In this document: positions 46,910 through 55,552 of the stretch, in pieces
Numbering within the stretch: the first letter of the stretch is position 1
Layout of the letters: every line of letters begins with the position of its first letter
DNA from: Pontivivens ytuae
Lineage (GTDB): Bacteria > Pseudomonadota > Alphaproteobacteria > Rhodobacterales > Rhodobacteraceae
NCBI RefSeq assembly: GCF_015679265.1
Contig: NZ_CP064942.1
Coordinates: 2,770,001 to 2,834,000, forward strand
Direction of reading: 5' to 3'
DNA: 64,000 nucleotides
The notes under the pieces: model-generated
What the model was told of the DNA's origin: nothing
Databases searched by the model: none
What the model saw: only the letters and a program-made list of their open reading frames with translations
Program-made: the position numbers and the translations under genes

Positions 46910-47400
46910 ACGGCGCCTCCAAAGCGGTAGGTGACGGCGTTCGGCATCCATGCGGGCGCCTGGGCTGCATCATCGCGTGTGCCGCCGAGGCGCAGGGCGA
47001 CGGCGTGGGAGGCCGCGTTGTCCGGCTCGATCCGCGCGACGATGCTGGGCCAGCCAAGATCATCGAGGAGGTGGGCGAGGACGCGGGCGGCAGCCTCGGT
47101 CGCGTAGCCATGGCCGGTCTGGGCATCGTCCCAGAGCGTCCACGTCATCTCCGCCGGTTGGGTAGTGTCGTAGTGCAGCGGTCCGACATGGCCGATGGCG
47201 GGTGCATCCGGATCGAGGCAGATCGCGTAGCGGCCGTAGCCCATCAGCGTCCACTGGCCGATCATCGCCGCAAACTTCTCGACCGCGCGGAACGGCTTCG
47301 ACGGGCCGCCGGTGAAGGCGGTGCGGGGACCGGTGGAATAGGCGAGGAACGCGTCGCGGTCGCGCGCGTCGAGGCGGCGCAGCGTCAGCCGCTCCGTCAT
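46906..47400 (-). CDS. GNAT family N-acetyltransferase (RimJ-like), first of three
   Basis: A 164-residue acetyltransferase starting MTERLTLRRLDARDRDAFLA and containing TTQPAEMTWTLWDDAQTGHG near 78-97 and VARIEPDNAASHAVALRLGG. The start is uncertain: a GTG at 47421 would add APLL, matching the neighbours' N-termini, and would place the start beside the family C repeat; ATG 47400 has no ribosome site of its own. It lies downstream of ffh and leads the run of three acetyltransferases. Confidence 0.82.
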   Translation of the reverse strand: MTERLTLRRLDARDRDAFLAYSTGPRTAFTGGPSKPFRAVEKFAAMIGQWTLMGYGRYAICLDPDAPAIGHVGPLHYDTTQPAEMTWTLWDDAQTGHGYATEAAARVLAHLLDDLGWPSIVARIEPDNAASHAVALRLGGTRDDAAQAPAWMPNAVTYRFGGAV

Positions 47401-47426
47401 GAGGAGGGGGGCAGCCCACACCCCAT

Positions 47427-47450
47427 CCCTTCCCCGGGCGCGGGGGAGGG
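47427..47450. repeat. Family C hairpin
   Basis: CCCTTCCCC, loop GGGCGC, GGGGGAGGG, pairing at all but one position (G-T allowed). Lies between the ffh stop and the first acetyltransferase gene. Confidence 0.6.
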
Positions 47451-47495
47451 GGCCATCCTGGGTCGGACGGTCCGCGTCATATGCCGGTTTGGCGC

Positions 47496-48986
47496 TCACT
47501 TCTTCTTGCCGAAGCCCGAGAGGTCCGGGGGCAGGGCCGCACCGCCGAGGCCCGGAAGACCGCCTGCGGGCGGGCTCGCTGCAGGGCCGCCGAGACCCGC
47601 GGGGGGCGTCGCCCCCGGTGGCATCCCACCGCCCTTGCCCATCAGCGAGCCGAGGCCGCCGCGCATCAGGCCCTTCTTGCCCATCTTCCCCATCTTCTTC
47701 ATCACGTCGGCCATCTGGCGGTGCATCTTGATGAGGCGGTTGAGTTCCTGCACCTCCAGCCCGGCACCGGCCGCGATCCGCTTCTTGCGGGAGGCCTGCA
47801 GCAGGGCGGGGTTGCGGCGCTCGGCCTTGGTCATGGAGTTGATGAGGGCGATCTGGCGGCGCAGCACCTTGTCGTCGATGCCGGCACCTTCCATCTGCTT
47901 GGCCATCTTGCCCATGCCCGGAAGCATGCCCATGACGCCCTGCATGCCGCCCATCTTCATCATCTGCTCGAGCTGGTTCTTCAGGTCGTTCATGTTGAAC
48001 TGACCCTTCTGGAACCGCTTCATCATCTTCTCGGCCTGCTCGGCCTCGATCTGCTCTTGTGCCTTTTCGACGAGGGAGACGATGTCGCCCATGCCGAGGA
48101 TGCGGCCGGCGATGCGCTGGGGGTGGAACTCCTCGAGCGCGTCCATCTTCTCGCCCAGACCGACGAACTTGATGGGCTTGCCGGTGACCGCGCGCATGGA
48201 GAGCGCGGCGCCGCCGCGGCCGTCGCCGTCCATCCGGGTCAGCACGACGCCGGTGATGCCGATGCGCTGGTCGAAGTTCTCGGCCGTGTTGACCGCGTCC
48301 TGGCCGGTGAGGCCGTCGACCACGAGGATGGTCTCGTGCGGCTTTGCCTCGTCGCGCACCGCCTCGACCTCGGCCATCAGCGCGTCGTCGATGGAGAGGC
48401 GGCCCGCCGTATCCAGCATGTAGATGTCGTAGCCGCCGAGAGACGCCTGCTGCTTGGCGCGCTTGGCGATCTGCACCGGGGATTGCCCGGGCACGATCGG
48501 CAGCGTGTCGACGCCGATCTGGGTGCCGAGCACCGCGAGCTGCTCCATCGCCGCCGGGCGGGAGGTGTCGAGGGAGGCCATCAGCACCCGCTTCTTGCCC
48601 CTGTCGGTGAGGCGCAGGGCAAGCTTGGCGGTGGTGGTGGTCTTGCCCGAGCCCTGGAGGCCCACCATCAGGATTGGTGCAGGGGGGCTGTCGACACGGA
48701 GCTCGCCCGCGTTCTCGTCATCGCCGGCGAGGGTGGCGACAAGCTCGTCATGGACGATCTTGATGACCTGCTGGCCGGGGGTGACGGACTTGGTGACGGC
48801 CTGGCCGGTGGCCTTTTCCTGCACCCGCTTGATGAAGTCGCGGGCGACGGGGAGGGAGACGTCGGCTTCGAGAAGGGCGACCCGAACCTCGCGGAGTGCT
48901 GTGGACACGTCCTCCTCGCTCAGCGCGCCTTGACGCGTGAGCTTGTCGAGCACGCCGGAGAGGCGGTCTGACAGGTTCTCGAACAT
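47496..48986 (-). CDS. ffh: Signal recognition particle protein Ffh (SRP54)
   Basis: Ffh binds signal sequences on nascent membrane proteins and docks at FtsY. The 496-residue protein has an N-domain (1-90), the GTPase P-loop MVGLQGSGKTTTTAKLALRL near 107-126, DTAGRLSIDDALM near 190-202, TRMDGDGRGGAALS near 251-264, and a methionine-rich M domain with MGMLPGMGKMAKQMEG and ALINSMTKAERRNPALL. The C-terminus adds a glycine/proline-rich tail (PPGATPPAGLGGPAASPPAG). GGAGACGG precedes the start at 48986. The longer than usual tail is common in this group. Confidence 0.96.
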   Translation of the reverse strand: MFENLSDRLSGVLDKLTRQGALSEEDVSTALREVRVALLEADVSLPVARDFIKRVQEKATGQAVTKSVTPGQQVIKIVHDELVATLAGDDENAGELRVDSPPAPILMVGLQGSGKTTTTAKLALRLTDRGKKRVLMASLDTSRPAAMEQLAVLGTQIGVDTLPIVPGQSPVQIAKRAKQQASLGGYDIYMLDTAGRLSIDDALMAEVEAVRDEAKPHETILVVDGLTGQDAVNTAENFDQRIGITGVVLTRMDGDGRGGAALSMRAVTGKPIKFVGLGEKMDALEEFHPQRIAGRILGMGDIVSLVEKAQEQIEAEQAEKMMKRFQKGQFNMNDLKNQLEQMMKMGGMQGVMGMLPGMGKMAKQMEGAGIDDKVLRRQIALINSMTKAERRNPALLQASRKKRIAAGAGLEVQELNRLIKMHRQMADVMKKMGKMGKKGLMRGGLGSLMGKGGGMPPGATPPAGLGGPAASPPAGGLPGLGGAALPPDLSGFGKKK

Positions 48987-49081
48987 GGTCCGTCTCCTTC
49001 AATCCCATGTGCCAAACGGCGAACGCACCGGCGGGCGCAACGCGCTGACCGGTGGCGATCCCCGGCGCACGGGCCGTGGGA

Positions 49082-49101
49082 CCGGAAGCTTTCACTTCCG
49101 G
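49082..49101. repeat. Short perfect hairpin upstream of ffh
   Basis: CCGGAAG-ctttca-CTTCCGG, about 95 bases before the ffh start. Could be part of the ffh leader. The surrounding 48987-49190 shows no gene. Confidence 0.45.
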
Positions 49102-49190
49102 GAATATGAGTGGCAGATACGGGAGGATCGGCCCCGGGTCAAGGGAAGAGCGGTGTGCGCTGCGACGGTGCCGGGCTGTTGCGGCTCCAC

Positions 49191-49217
49191 AAAAGAAAAG
49201 GCCCGCCGAAGCGGGCC
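49191..49217 (-). terminator. Terminator of the TadG-like gene
   Basis: On the minus strand GGCCCGC, loop TTCG, GCGGGCC followed by TTTTCTTTT. It lies 30 bases after the gene's stop. Confidence 0.88.
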
Positions 49218-49246
49218 CTCCCCAGGGGTGTGAAACCTTGAATGCC

Positions 49247-52132
49247 TTAGTGGACGAGAACCGCGTAGGAGCGGAAATCCTCGGAGTTCTCTTCCAGCGG
49301 ATCCGAGATACCCACGAACTCGGCATAGATGTGAGCCACATCGATATCCTCGTTCCAGCAGTCGCCCGCTGCATTGGGGTCGTCGAGAGTGCCAACGCTG
49401 TCTAATGCGGGTTGCCAGACCTCTGCAAGCCACTCGGCCTGTTTGTCTGCGTCCCATACGTTACCGGCGGCTTCCCAAGCGTCGCGTGCAGATGCCATGG
49501 TGATATCGCGAGAGAGCGTAACTTGGTCACTCGTCGTACCCGGCTCGCACTCCGCAACTTCAACAGGACGCGTGTAGAAGACGTCGATCACCGCTTCGAG
49601 TTCAGACACATAGGATCCCGCATATGTGTTCAGATCATCGGATGCAGCCGGCACCGAGTCCATCACGGAGCAGTTGATCACTGCAACGCGCTGCCGGCGT
49701 CGCTCCTGCGGTTGCTCTGCGCGGACGTTGTTGCTCGCGAACTGATAGTGCATAGGCAGTGTATTCGTGAGCGAACTATTGGAGGCCGGACCGCTCGACA
49801 AGCTTGAGTCGAGGAAGTCTTCATACTGACGCTCTACAAGCGCATAGCCTTCATACATCGTCTGAGCCAACGCGATGTCCCACTCCAGCGTCGTAGACGG
49901 GTTCGAGAGATCTGTGCTCAGTGAGTTCAGGATCGGCTGGTAGTAGCCTTGAGCGTACTCGGCAAAAGACACGATGTACGTGAGATCCACGACCTCGGGA
50001 TCGCCACCAATGGTCGCCCAAGCAACCGTGTTGTCCACCGAGCCAGGAACCGTCGTGCCGTTCCGCCAGCGCACCGTGATCGCCTGCGATGGATCGGGGT
50101 CGGCGGAGCTGCTTTCGACAGCCGGCATCTCGACTTCGCGAATGCTCCGCGGCTCCACGCGGAAATCGAAGTCACGACCGGTCGCAGACTGGATCAGCAC
50201 GCCGTCCTGATAGGAGTCGGTGTTGTTCACCAGTGTCCAGCCAATGCGATCCTCATCTGGGCTGTTCCCGCGCGACATCACCGTAACGCCGTCAGACCAG
50301 AACTCTGAATACGGCACTGCGTTAATCAACGGATTCCCATCGTTATCGAATTGCTGCTCACCTTCTTCGTTAAGCACGGGAACCGGGATCGGATCGAAAT
50401 AGCCGTCTACCGATACATTTTCGCCAAGCAGCGTCGGTCCGTTGATAGGCTCACCGTAAGATGACAACACCTCCGGCATCGCGATGTTAGGATTGTTGAC
50501 CGAGCAGTTGGCCCCATTGGCTGCCGTCAAGCAACTCGGCGTCAGCATAGGCCCCCATGTCTTGTGGGTACCATCTCGTCTGGCAAGGTAGTTGCGCCGG
50601 CTTGCTGAGTTGGCGATCTGGTCCGGGTAAACACCTTCCTGCAGAAGAAATGCCGTTTGATTGGCATAGGCGCCGTCCAGAAGTTCTATAGCACCAGCTC
50701 GTGTGGATGTACCGTAAAGACGGTCACGCCAACGGTCGGCCCGCGCCTCGTTTCCTGCTGCTTCCTCGGCCTCCATCGAGGCGATGTAGTGATTCACACG
50801 TGCGAGGGCGTCGTCGACTTCGGCCTGCAATTCGGCGGCTGCCGTAGCGCTAACAAACTCGGTTTCGTATTCCACGCGGGTCAGCATGCCGTGCGGTGCT
50901 ACGTAATCTGGGGCGAAGTCGCGGTCCGACGTGACCGGAAGCGCAAGAACGCGGTCCATCGGGGCGTCCCAAAGGTCAAAGAGCGTGTTGAGACTCGTCG
51001 TGATCGTCTCGGGCTCGGCGGCCTTCACAATCACATCGCCGCTGAGGCACTGAAGCTGGGGCTCGATTGTCGCAAGCAGGCACATGTCGCGCAGCCGCTC
51101 CAGATCAGCGTCGGAGTTGGAGCCCGGGTACTGCCAACTGCTGGCGATTGAGCCAGCGCCACCATTGTCGGTGTTCGCCGGATTCAGACCGAATACACGC
51201 TCTAGATTGCCGTCGCTGCACACTCCTTCCGGATCTCCGCCGATCTCGTCGATCGGGTTTTTCAAAAGGCCGACGCGGATTGCATCGTCGTTCGGGTTGG
51301 AGGAGCTGGTGCTCAGCGGCATCGGATTGTTCTGACCGTCACGATCGCTGGTCAGGCGGAATACCGCGCCTTCCTGACCATCCATGATGTCCGCAAAACT
51401 ACGGGCGTCGTTTTCGAACGGGTTGCACATCACCATCGTTGAGATCTCGCCGCAATACGACACCTGCATACGGGCGACGGCGAACGCGGAGAGCTGCATT
51501 TCGGTCGGCATGTTCAACTCGCCGGTGCCATCCGTGGCATCGGACAGGCTTTGCCGGACATCATCATCGATCTGGTTGATCGGGTTCCCGTCGCTATCGA
51601 AGAACTGTGTACCTTCTTCAATAAGCTGACGGCGCACCTGATCGGTACGGCCGTCTGTCTGGGTCACACCGCTCAGGCCAATGCTGAGAAAGGCGAGCTT
51701 GATCGTCCGAGCATCGGCTTGGACGAAAACGTGCGTGGCTTCTTCTGCGGACTGTGTGGCAAATGCGCGGAGAGCGTCTTCGGAGAAGGCGCCCGTTGCA
51801 TCACTCGGGTTGGCGCTCAGAAATGTCAGCGGCTGCTGGACCGAAAACTCCGACTCACCGAAAGTGAAGCTCGAAGACTGTGAAACGGCGAGCGCAGCAT
51901 TCGTCGCTCGTGTCATGGCATCCGGCTGCCCGTCGAGCTCGTTGGCTGCGGCAAGGGCCGCTTTGTCCACGAAGCTCTGCATCTGGGAATGCGCGGAATA
52001 GGCGCGTCCGAAATCAATAACCAGTCCGGTCGAGGTCAAAAGCATGACCGAGAAAATGACGACCTGGATGGCAACGACAGCGTCGTCCTCCTGCCGGAAT
52101 CGGCGCAGGACGTTCTTGGCAGTCTTGAGCAT
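49247..52132 (-). CDS. Large TadG-like (TadE/TadG) pilus-assembly-type protein
   Basis: A 961-residue protein, far larger than typical TadE/TadG pseudopilin-like proteins. Residues 1-60 have the classic layout: basic start (MLKTAKNVLRRFRQEDDAVV), one membrane helix (AIQVVIFSVMLLTSTGLVID) and DFGRAYSAHSQMQSFVDKAAL. The rest is extracytoplasmic and repeats acidic GNP-type motifs (FDSDGNPIN near 230, FDNDGNPLIN near 660). Near the end, ERRRQRVAVINCSV resembles TadG family tails. Six pairs of cysteines suggest disulfides. Base composition is lower (three 60-base lines I counted are 52-53% GC). No tad/cpa cluster is in view. GGGGAGAACACGCC precedes the start. Confidence 0.78.
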   Translation of the reverse strand: MLKTAKNVLRRFRQEDDAVVAIQVVIFSVMLLTSTGLVIDFGRAYSAHSQMQSFVDKAALAAANELDGQPDAMTRATNAALAVSQSSSFTFGESEFSVQQPLTFLSANPSDATGAFSEDALRAFATQSAEEATHVFVQADARTIKLAFLSIGLSGVTQTDGRTDQVRRQLIEEGTQFFDSDGNPINQIDDDVRQSLSDATDGTGELNMPTEMQLSAFAVARMQVSYCGEISTMVMCNPFENDARSFADIMDGQEGAVFRLTSDRDGQNNPMPLSTSSSNPNDDAIRVGLLKNPIDEIGGDPEGVCSDGNLERVFGLNPANTDNGGAGSIASSWQYPGSNSDADLERLRDMCLLATIEPQLQCLSGDVIVKAAEPETITTSLNTLFDLWDAPMDRVLALPVTSDRDFAPDYVAPHGMLTRVEYETEFVSATAAAELQAEVDDALARVNHYIASMEAEEAAGNEARADRWRDRLYGTSTRAGAIELLDGAYANQTAFLLQEGVYPDQIANSASRRNYLARRDGTHKTWGPMLTPSCLTAANGANCSVNNPNIAMPEVLSSYGEPINGPTLLGENVSVDGYFDPIPVPVLNEEGEQQFDNDGNPLINAVPYSEFWSDGVTVMSRGNSPDEDRIGWTLVNNTDSYQDGVLIQSATGRDFDFRVEPRSIREVEMPAVESSSADPDPSQAITVRWRNGTTVPGSVDNTVAWATIGGDPEVVDLTYIVSFAEYAQGYYQPILNSLSTDLSNPSTTLEWDIALAQTMYEGYALVERQYEDFLDSSLSSGPASNSSLTNTLPMHYQFASNNVRAEQPQERRRQRVAVINCSVMDSVPAASDDLNTYAGSYVSELEAVIDVFYTRPVEVAECEPGTTSDQVTLSRDITMASARDAWEAAGNVWDADKQAEWLAEVWQPALDSVGTLDDPNAAGDCWNEDIDVAHIYAEFVGISDPLEENSEDFRSYAVLVH

Positions 52133-52362
52133 TGGCGTGTTCTCCCCACCTTCATGTCGAACCGGACCGGATCGAAGCCCCCACATCGATCCCGAACGGC
52201 GGCTTCCCCAAAACCCACCGGGAAAAACCTGACCTGAGCGGAAACATGCCAAAGCGCCCTCACCAAAGCAACGCGCAAGGCTGGCCATTTCCCGCCGGGC
52301 CGGGCAGATAGTGGCGAAAACGCAGCTATATTGTGTCCAATGACTTTAAGTTGAGTGCGGAA

Positions 52363-53286
52363 ATGGACGATTCTCAGCGGTTCCGGGTGGCCGCCCTCTA
52401 CGTTTTCACCCGAATCACCTCGCCCGAAACGCTTGTCGAGACGCTGTCGGCCGAGCTCAGGTCATTGTGTGTTCGCGGAATTCTGCTGGTGGCCCCTGAG
52501 GGTATAAACGGAACACTCGCCGGCACCCCCGATGCGATCCGTGGCGCTCTGCAACGTCTGCGCGCAATTCCCGGTTGTGAAAGGATCGAGCCCAAGTTCA
52601 GCTCCGCCATCGAAATGCCGTTTCGCAAGCTGCGCGTCCGGCTGAAATCGGAGATTGTGACGTTGGGTGCCGGGCCTGTCGACCCGACCGCCGCGGTGGG
52701 TCGCTACGTGAAGCCCGAGGACTGGAACGACCTGATCTCGGACCCGGAGGTCGTGGTGATCGACACCCGCAACGACTACGAGGTGGCCATCGGCTCCTTC
52801 GAGGGGGCGGTGGACCCGAAAACCGAGAGTTTCCGGGACTTTCCGGCCTGGTGGCGGGAGAACGCCGCGCGGTTCCACAACAAGAAAGTCGCGATGTTCT
52901 GCACCGGCGGCATCCGCTGCGAGAAGTCGACGAGTTGGCTATTGGGCGAGGGGGTCAAGGACGTCTTCCACCTCGAAGGCGGCATCCTGAAGTACCTGGA
53001 GGAGGTGCCGGAGGAGGAGAGCCTCTGGCGCGGCGAGTGCTTCGTCTTCGACGAGCGGGTCTCGGTCGGGCATGGGCTTGAGGAGGGGCCGCACGTGCTC
53101 TGCGGTGGGTGCCGGCGGCCGCTGGCGCCTGCGGACCTGAAGCACCCGGCCTATGAGCGCGGGGTGAGCTGCCACCACTGTATCGACGAGCGCACGGCGG
53201 AGGATCGTGCGCGGTTCCGCGAGCGTCAGCGCCAGATCGACCTCGCCGCGGCGCGGGGCGAGCGGCATCTCGGCGAGACCGGGTAG
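52363..53286 (+). CDS. trhO: tRNA uridine hydroxylase, rhodanese-like
   Basis: TrhO (YceA) catalyses oxygen-dependent hydroxylation of U34 in tRNAs (ho5U). The 307-residue protein has the acylphosphatase-like N-terminal domain (GILLVAPEGINGTLAGTPDA near 39-58), the rhodanese domain with VVVIDTRNDYEVAIGSFEGA near 130-149 and the active-site loop MFCTGGIRCEKSTS with Cys180 and Cys186, and a C-terminal zinc-ribbon-like CGGCRRPL...SCHHC. ATG at 52363 is likeliest; a GTG ten codons upstream is also possible. The gene is divergent from the TadG-like gene. Confidence 0.92.
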   Translation: MDDSQRFRVAALYVFTRITSPETLVETLSAELRSLCVRGILLVAPEGINGTLAGTPDAIRGALQRLRAIPGCERIEPKFSSAIEMPFRKLRVRLKSEIVTLGAGPVDPTAAVGRYVKPEDWNDLISDPEVVVIDTRNDYEVAIGSFEGAVDPKTESFRDFPAWWRENAARFHNKKVAMFCTGGIRCEKSTSWLLGEGVKDVFHLEGGILKYLEEVPEEESLWRGECFVFDERVSVGHGLEEGPHVLCGGCRRPLAPADLKHPAYERGVSCHHCIDERTAEDRARFRERQRQIDLAAARGERHLGETG

Positions 53287-53306
53287 CGCAGGCTTGCCGA
53301 TTGCGG

Positions 53307-53342
53307 GACCGCCTCCGGCGGGCGTATTTGAAGAGAGTGATA
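53307..53342 (+). repeat. Family B element
   Basis: GACCGCCTCCGGCGGGCGTA followed by TTTGAAGAGAGTGATA, starting 21 bases after the trhO stop and ending 16 bases before the next start codon. This is the best-preserved copy. Confidence 0.8.
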
Positions 53343-53357
53343 CGCGGGCGGGAGACC

Positions 53358-54023
53358 ATGGCGGAGAGCGTGCGGCGCGGATGGGGCGGACTGGCAGGGC
53401 TCGGGCTGATCGTACTGCTCGCGCTGCCCTTCGTGATCTATGCCGCGGTCTTCGGCTGGCGGGGGCTGACGTCGGACATCACGGCGGAGACGCATTTCCA
53501 GGTCGCGGGCGGGACCGCGGTGAATGCGGGGCTGTTCCTGCACATGTTGACGGGTGCCATGATCACCGCGCTGGCGCCGGTGCAGTTGGTCGGTGCGCTG
53601 CGGCGGCGCTGGCCGCTTGTGCATCGGACGACTGGCTATCTGCTGGCGGCGTGTGCGGTGCCTGCCGCGGTGGGCGGGCTGCTCTACATCGGCGCGCGCG
53701 GCACGCAGGGCGGGGCGCTGATGAGTGCGGGGTTCACGGTCTACGGGTTGCTCTTGCTGGTGAGCGCGGTGCAGGCGGTGCGGATGGCGCGCGCCAGGCG
53801 GTTCGAGGCGCACCGGGCCTGGGCGCTGCGGTTCTTCGTGCTGGCGATCGGGTCCTGGCTCTACCGGCTGCACTACACGCTCTGGTACCTGGCAACCGGC
53901 GGGCTGTGGTCGGAGGAGGACTTCTCCGGCGGGTTCGACATCGTGCAGAACGTGGCGTTCTGGCTGCCGTATCTGGTGCTGGTGGAGCTGTGGCTGCGGC
54001 GCGCTGGACCGGTGGAGCGGTAG
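53358..54023 (+). CDS. DUF2306 membrane protein
   Basis: A 221-residue protein with six or so membrane helices of the DUF2306 family, whose function is unknown. The family pattern FLHMLTGAMITALAPVQLVG near 58-77, VHRTTGYLLAACAVPAAVGG near 87-106 and RRFEAHRAWALRFFVLAIGS near 150-169 is visible, including histidines that could bind heme. MAESVRRG at 53358 was chosen over an ATG 19 codons upstream because that region is the family B repeat. GCGGGAGACC precedes it. Confidence 0.78.
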   Translation: MAESVRRGWGGLAGLGLIVLLALPFVIYAAVFGWRGLTSDITAETHFQVAGGTAVNAGLFLHMLTGAMITALAPVQLVGALRRRWPLVHRTTGYLLAACAVPAAVGGLLYIGARGTQGGALMSAGFTVYGLLLLVSAVQAVRMARARRFEAHRAWALRFFVLAIGSWLYRLHYTLWYLATGGLWSEEDFSGGFDIVQNVAFWLPYLVLVELWLRRAGPVER

Positions 54024-54064
54024 TTTCGGGCGCTGCGGGTCCGGTGCGGGGAGTCGTTGGAGCC

Positions 54065-54100
54065 GCCCCGGCCGGAGGAGGGCCGGGGGCGTTGGGTTTT
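54065..54100 (+). terminator. Candidate terminator of the DUF2306 gene
   Basis: GCCCCGGCC (54065-54073), loop, GGCCGGGGGC (54081-54090), then GTTGGGTTTT on the plus strand. Confidence 0.6.
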
Positions 54101-54132
54101 GCGCGATGTGCGATGTCGACGCGGGTCCCGAG

Positions 54133-54164
54133 CGGTCCCGGCGCTTCGGCCGGGACGGTGGCGC
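54133..54164. repeat. REP-like hairpin, first copy of a 32-base repeat
   Basis: GTCCCGGC-gcttcg-GCCGGGAC followed by GGTGGCGC. An identical 32-base string is at 56368-56399. Between the convergent DUF2306 and hom genes. Confidence 0.8.
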
Positions 54165-54165
54165 T

Positions 54166-55452
54166 TCAGACCTCTTCGATGCGCAGGGCCACGGGCGCGG
54201 CGAGGCTGGCGGGGCTCCCCGCGATCTCGGCCAGGGCGGCGTCGAGATCGGTGCGGGCGCAGTTGTGGGTGACGATGAGCACCGGCGCGATCTCGCCCTC
54301 GTGGTCGTTCTGGCGCATCCGGTTGATGGAGATGCCGTGTTTCGCCAGCGCCTGGGCCACCTGCGCCAGCGTGCCGGGTGCATCCGTGAGGGTCAGGCGG
54401 AGGTAGTGGCTCGCCGGGCCCGCGGTCGCCGCACGATTGGCAGCGATCAGGGTGCCCGCCGGTTGGCCGAAGGCCGGAACCGTCAGGCCGCGCGCGATGT
54501 CGATCACGTCACCAAGGATGGCGGAGGCGGTCGGCCCCTCGCCCGCGCCAGGCCCGGTGAAGACGGTGCGGCCGACGAAATCACCCTCCACGATCACCAT
54601 GTTCGTCACGCCGTCGAGCCGCCCGACCGATGAGCTGGCGGGCACGAGCACAGGCTGCATGCGTTGCTCCAGTCCGTCCTCGCCCATGCGGGCGATGCCG
54701 AGGAGCTTCACGCGGTAGCCCATCTCGCGCGCCTGCTCGATATCGGCGAGCGAGACCTGCTCGATCCCCTCGATCTGCACGCCGTCGAAATCCACCCGGG
54801 TGCCGAAGGAGGTGGCGGCGAGCAGGGCGAGTTTGTGGGCCGCATCGATGCCGCCGACGTCGAAGGCGGGGTCGGCCTCGGCATAGCCGAGCTGCTGGGC
54901 CTTCATGAGCACGTCGGCGTAGTCCGCGCCTGTCTGCTCCATCTGCGTCAGGATGTAGTTGCAGGTGCCGTTCATCACGCCCATCACCCGCTCGATCCCG
55001 TTGCCGGCGAGGCCCTCGGTCAGTGCCTTCATGATGGGGATGCCCCCGGCGACCGCGGCCTCGTAGCGCAGGACGGCGCCGTTGGCCTCAGCGAGTTCGG
55101 CGAGGGCCTGACCGTGGCGGGCCATCATGGCCTTGTTGGCGGTGACGACGTGTTTGCCGGAGCCGAGCGCCGTCTCGGTCAGCACCTTCGCGGGGCCGTC
55201 CTCACCGCCCATGACCTCGACGATCAGGTCCACGTCATCGCGGCGGGCGAGGGCGACGGGATCGTCTTCCCACCCGTAGGGCGAGAGGTCCACGCCGCGG
55301 TCCTTGGTGCGGGAGCGGGCGGAGACGGCGGTGATCTCGATGGCGCGGCCCGCGCGGGCGGCCATACGATCGCCATGTGCGGTGACCATCCTGACAACGC
55401 CCACCCCCACGGTGCCGAGGCCTGCAATGGCGATGCGGAGGGGCTGTGTCAT
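54166..55452 (-). CDS. hom: Homoserine dehydrogenase
   Basis: Hom reduces aspartate semialdehyde to homoserine for methionine and threonine. The 428-residue monofunctional form has the Rossmann motif IAIAGLGTVGVGVVRM at 7-22, LIVEVMGGEDGPAK near 75-88, VTANKAMMARHG near 100-111, the catalytic VAGGIPIMKALTEGLAGN near 130-147 and QLGYAEADPAFDVGGIDAAHK near 185-205. A C-terminal ACT domain (TLTDAPGTLAQVAQALAKHG) indicates feedback by threonine. Start MTQPLR at 55452. The gene converges with DUF2306. Confidence 0.96.
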   Translation of the reverse strand: MTQPLRIAIAGLGTVGVGVVRMVTAHGDRMAARAGRAIEITAVSARSRTKDRGVDLSPYGWEDDPVALARRDDVDLIVEVMGGEDGPAKVLTETALGSGKHVVTANKAMMARHGQALAELAEANGAVLRYEAAVAGGIPIMKALTEGLAGNGIERVMGVMNGTCNYILTQMEQTGADYADVLMKAQQLGYAEADPAFDVGGIDAAHKLALLAATSFGTRVDFDGVQIEGIEQVSLADIEQAREMGYRVKLLGIARMGEDGLEQRMQPVLVPASSSVGRLDGVTNMVIVEGDFVGRTVFTGPGAGEGPTASAILGDVIDIARGLTVPAFGQPAGTLIAANRAATAGPASHYLRLTLTDAPGTLAQVAQALAKHGISINRMRQNDHEGEIAPVLIVTHNCARTDLDAALAEIAGSPASLAAPVALRIEEV

Positions 55453-55552
55453 GGTCGCGTCCTTCTTGCGGGGTCGCGCGTGGTGATAGGGGAGGGGGCG
55501 GGGTCGTGCAACAGGGGCCGCAGATCGACGCACGGGTGAGGGACCGTTTCTG

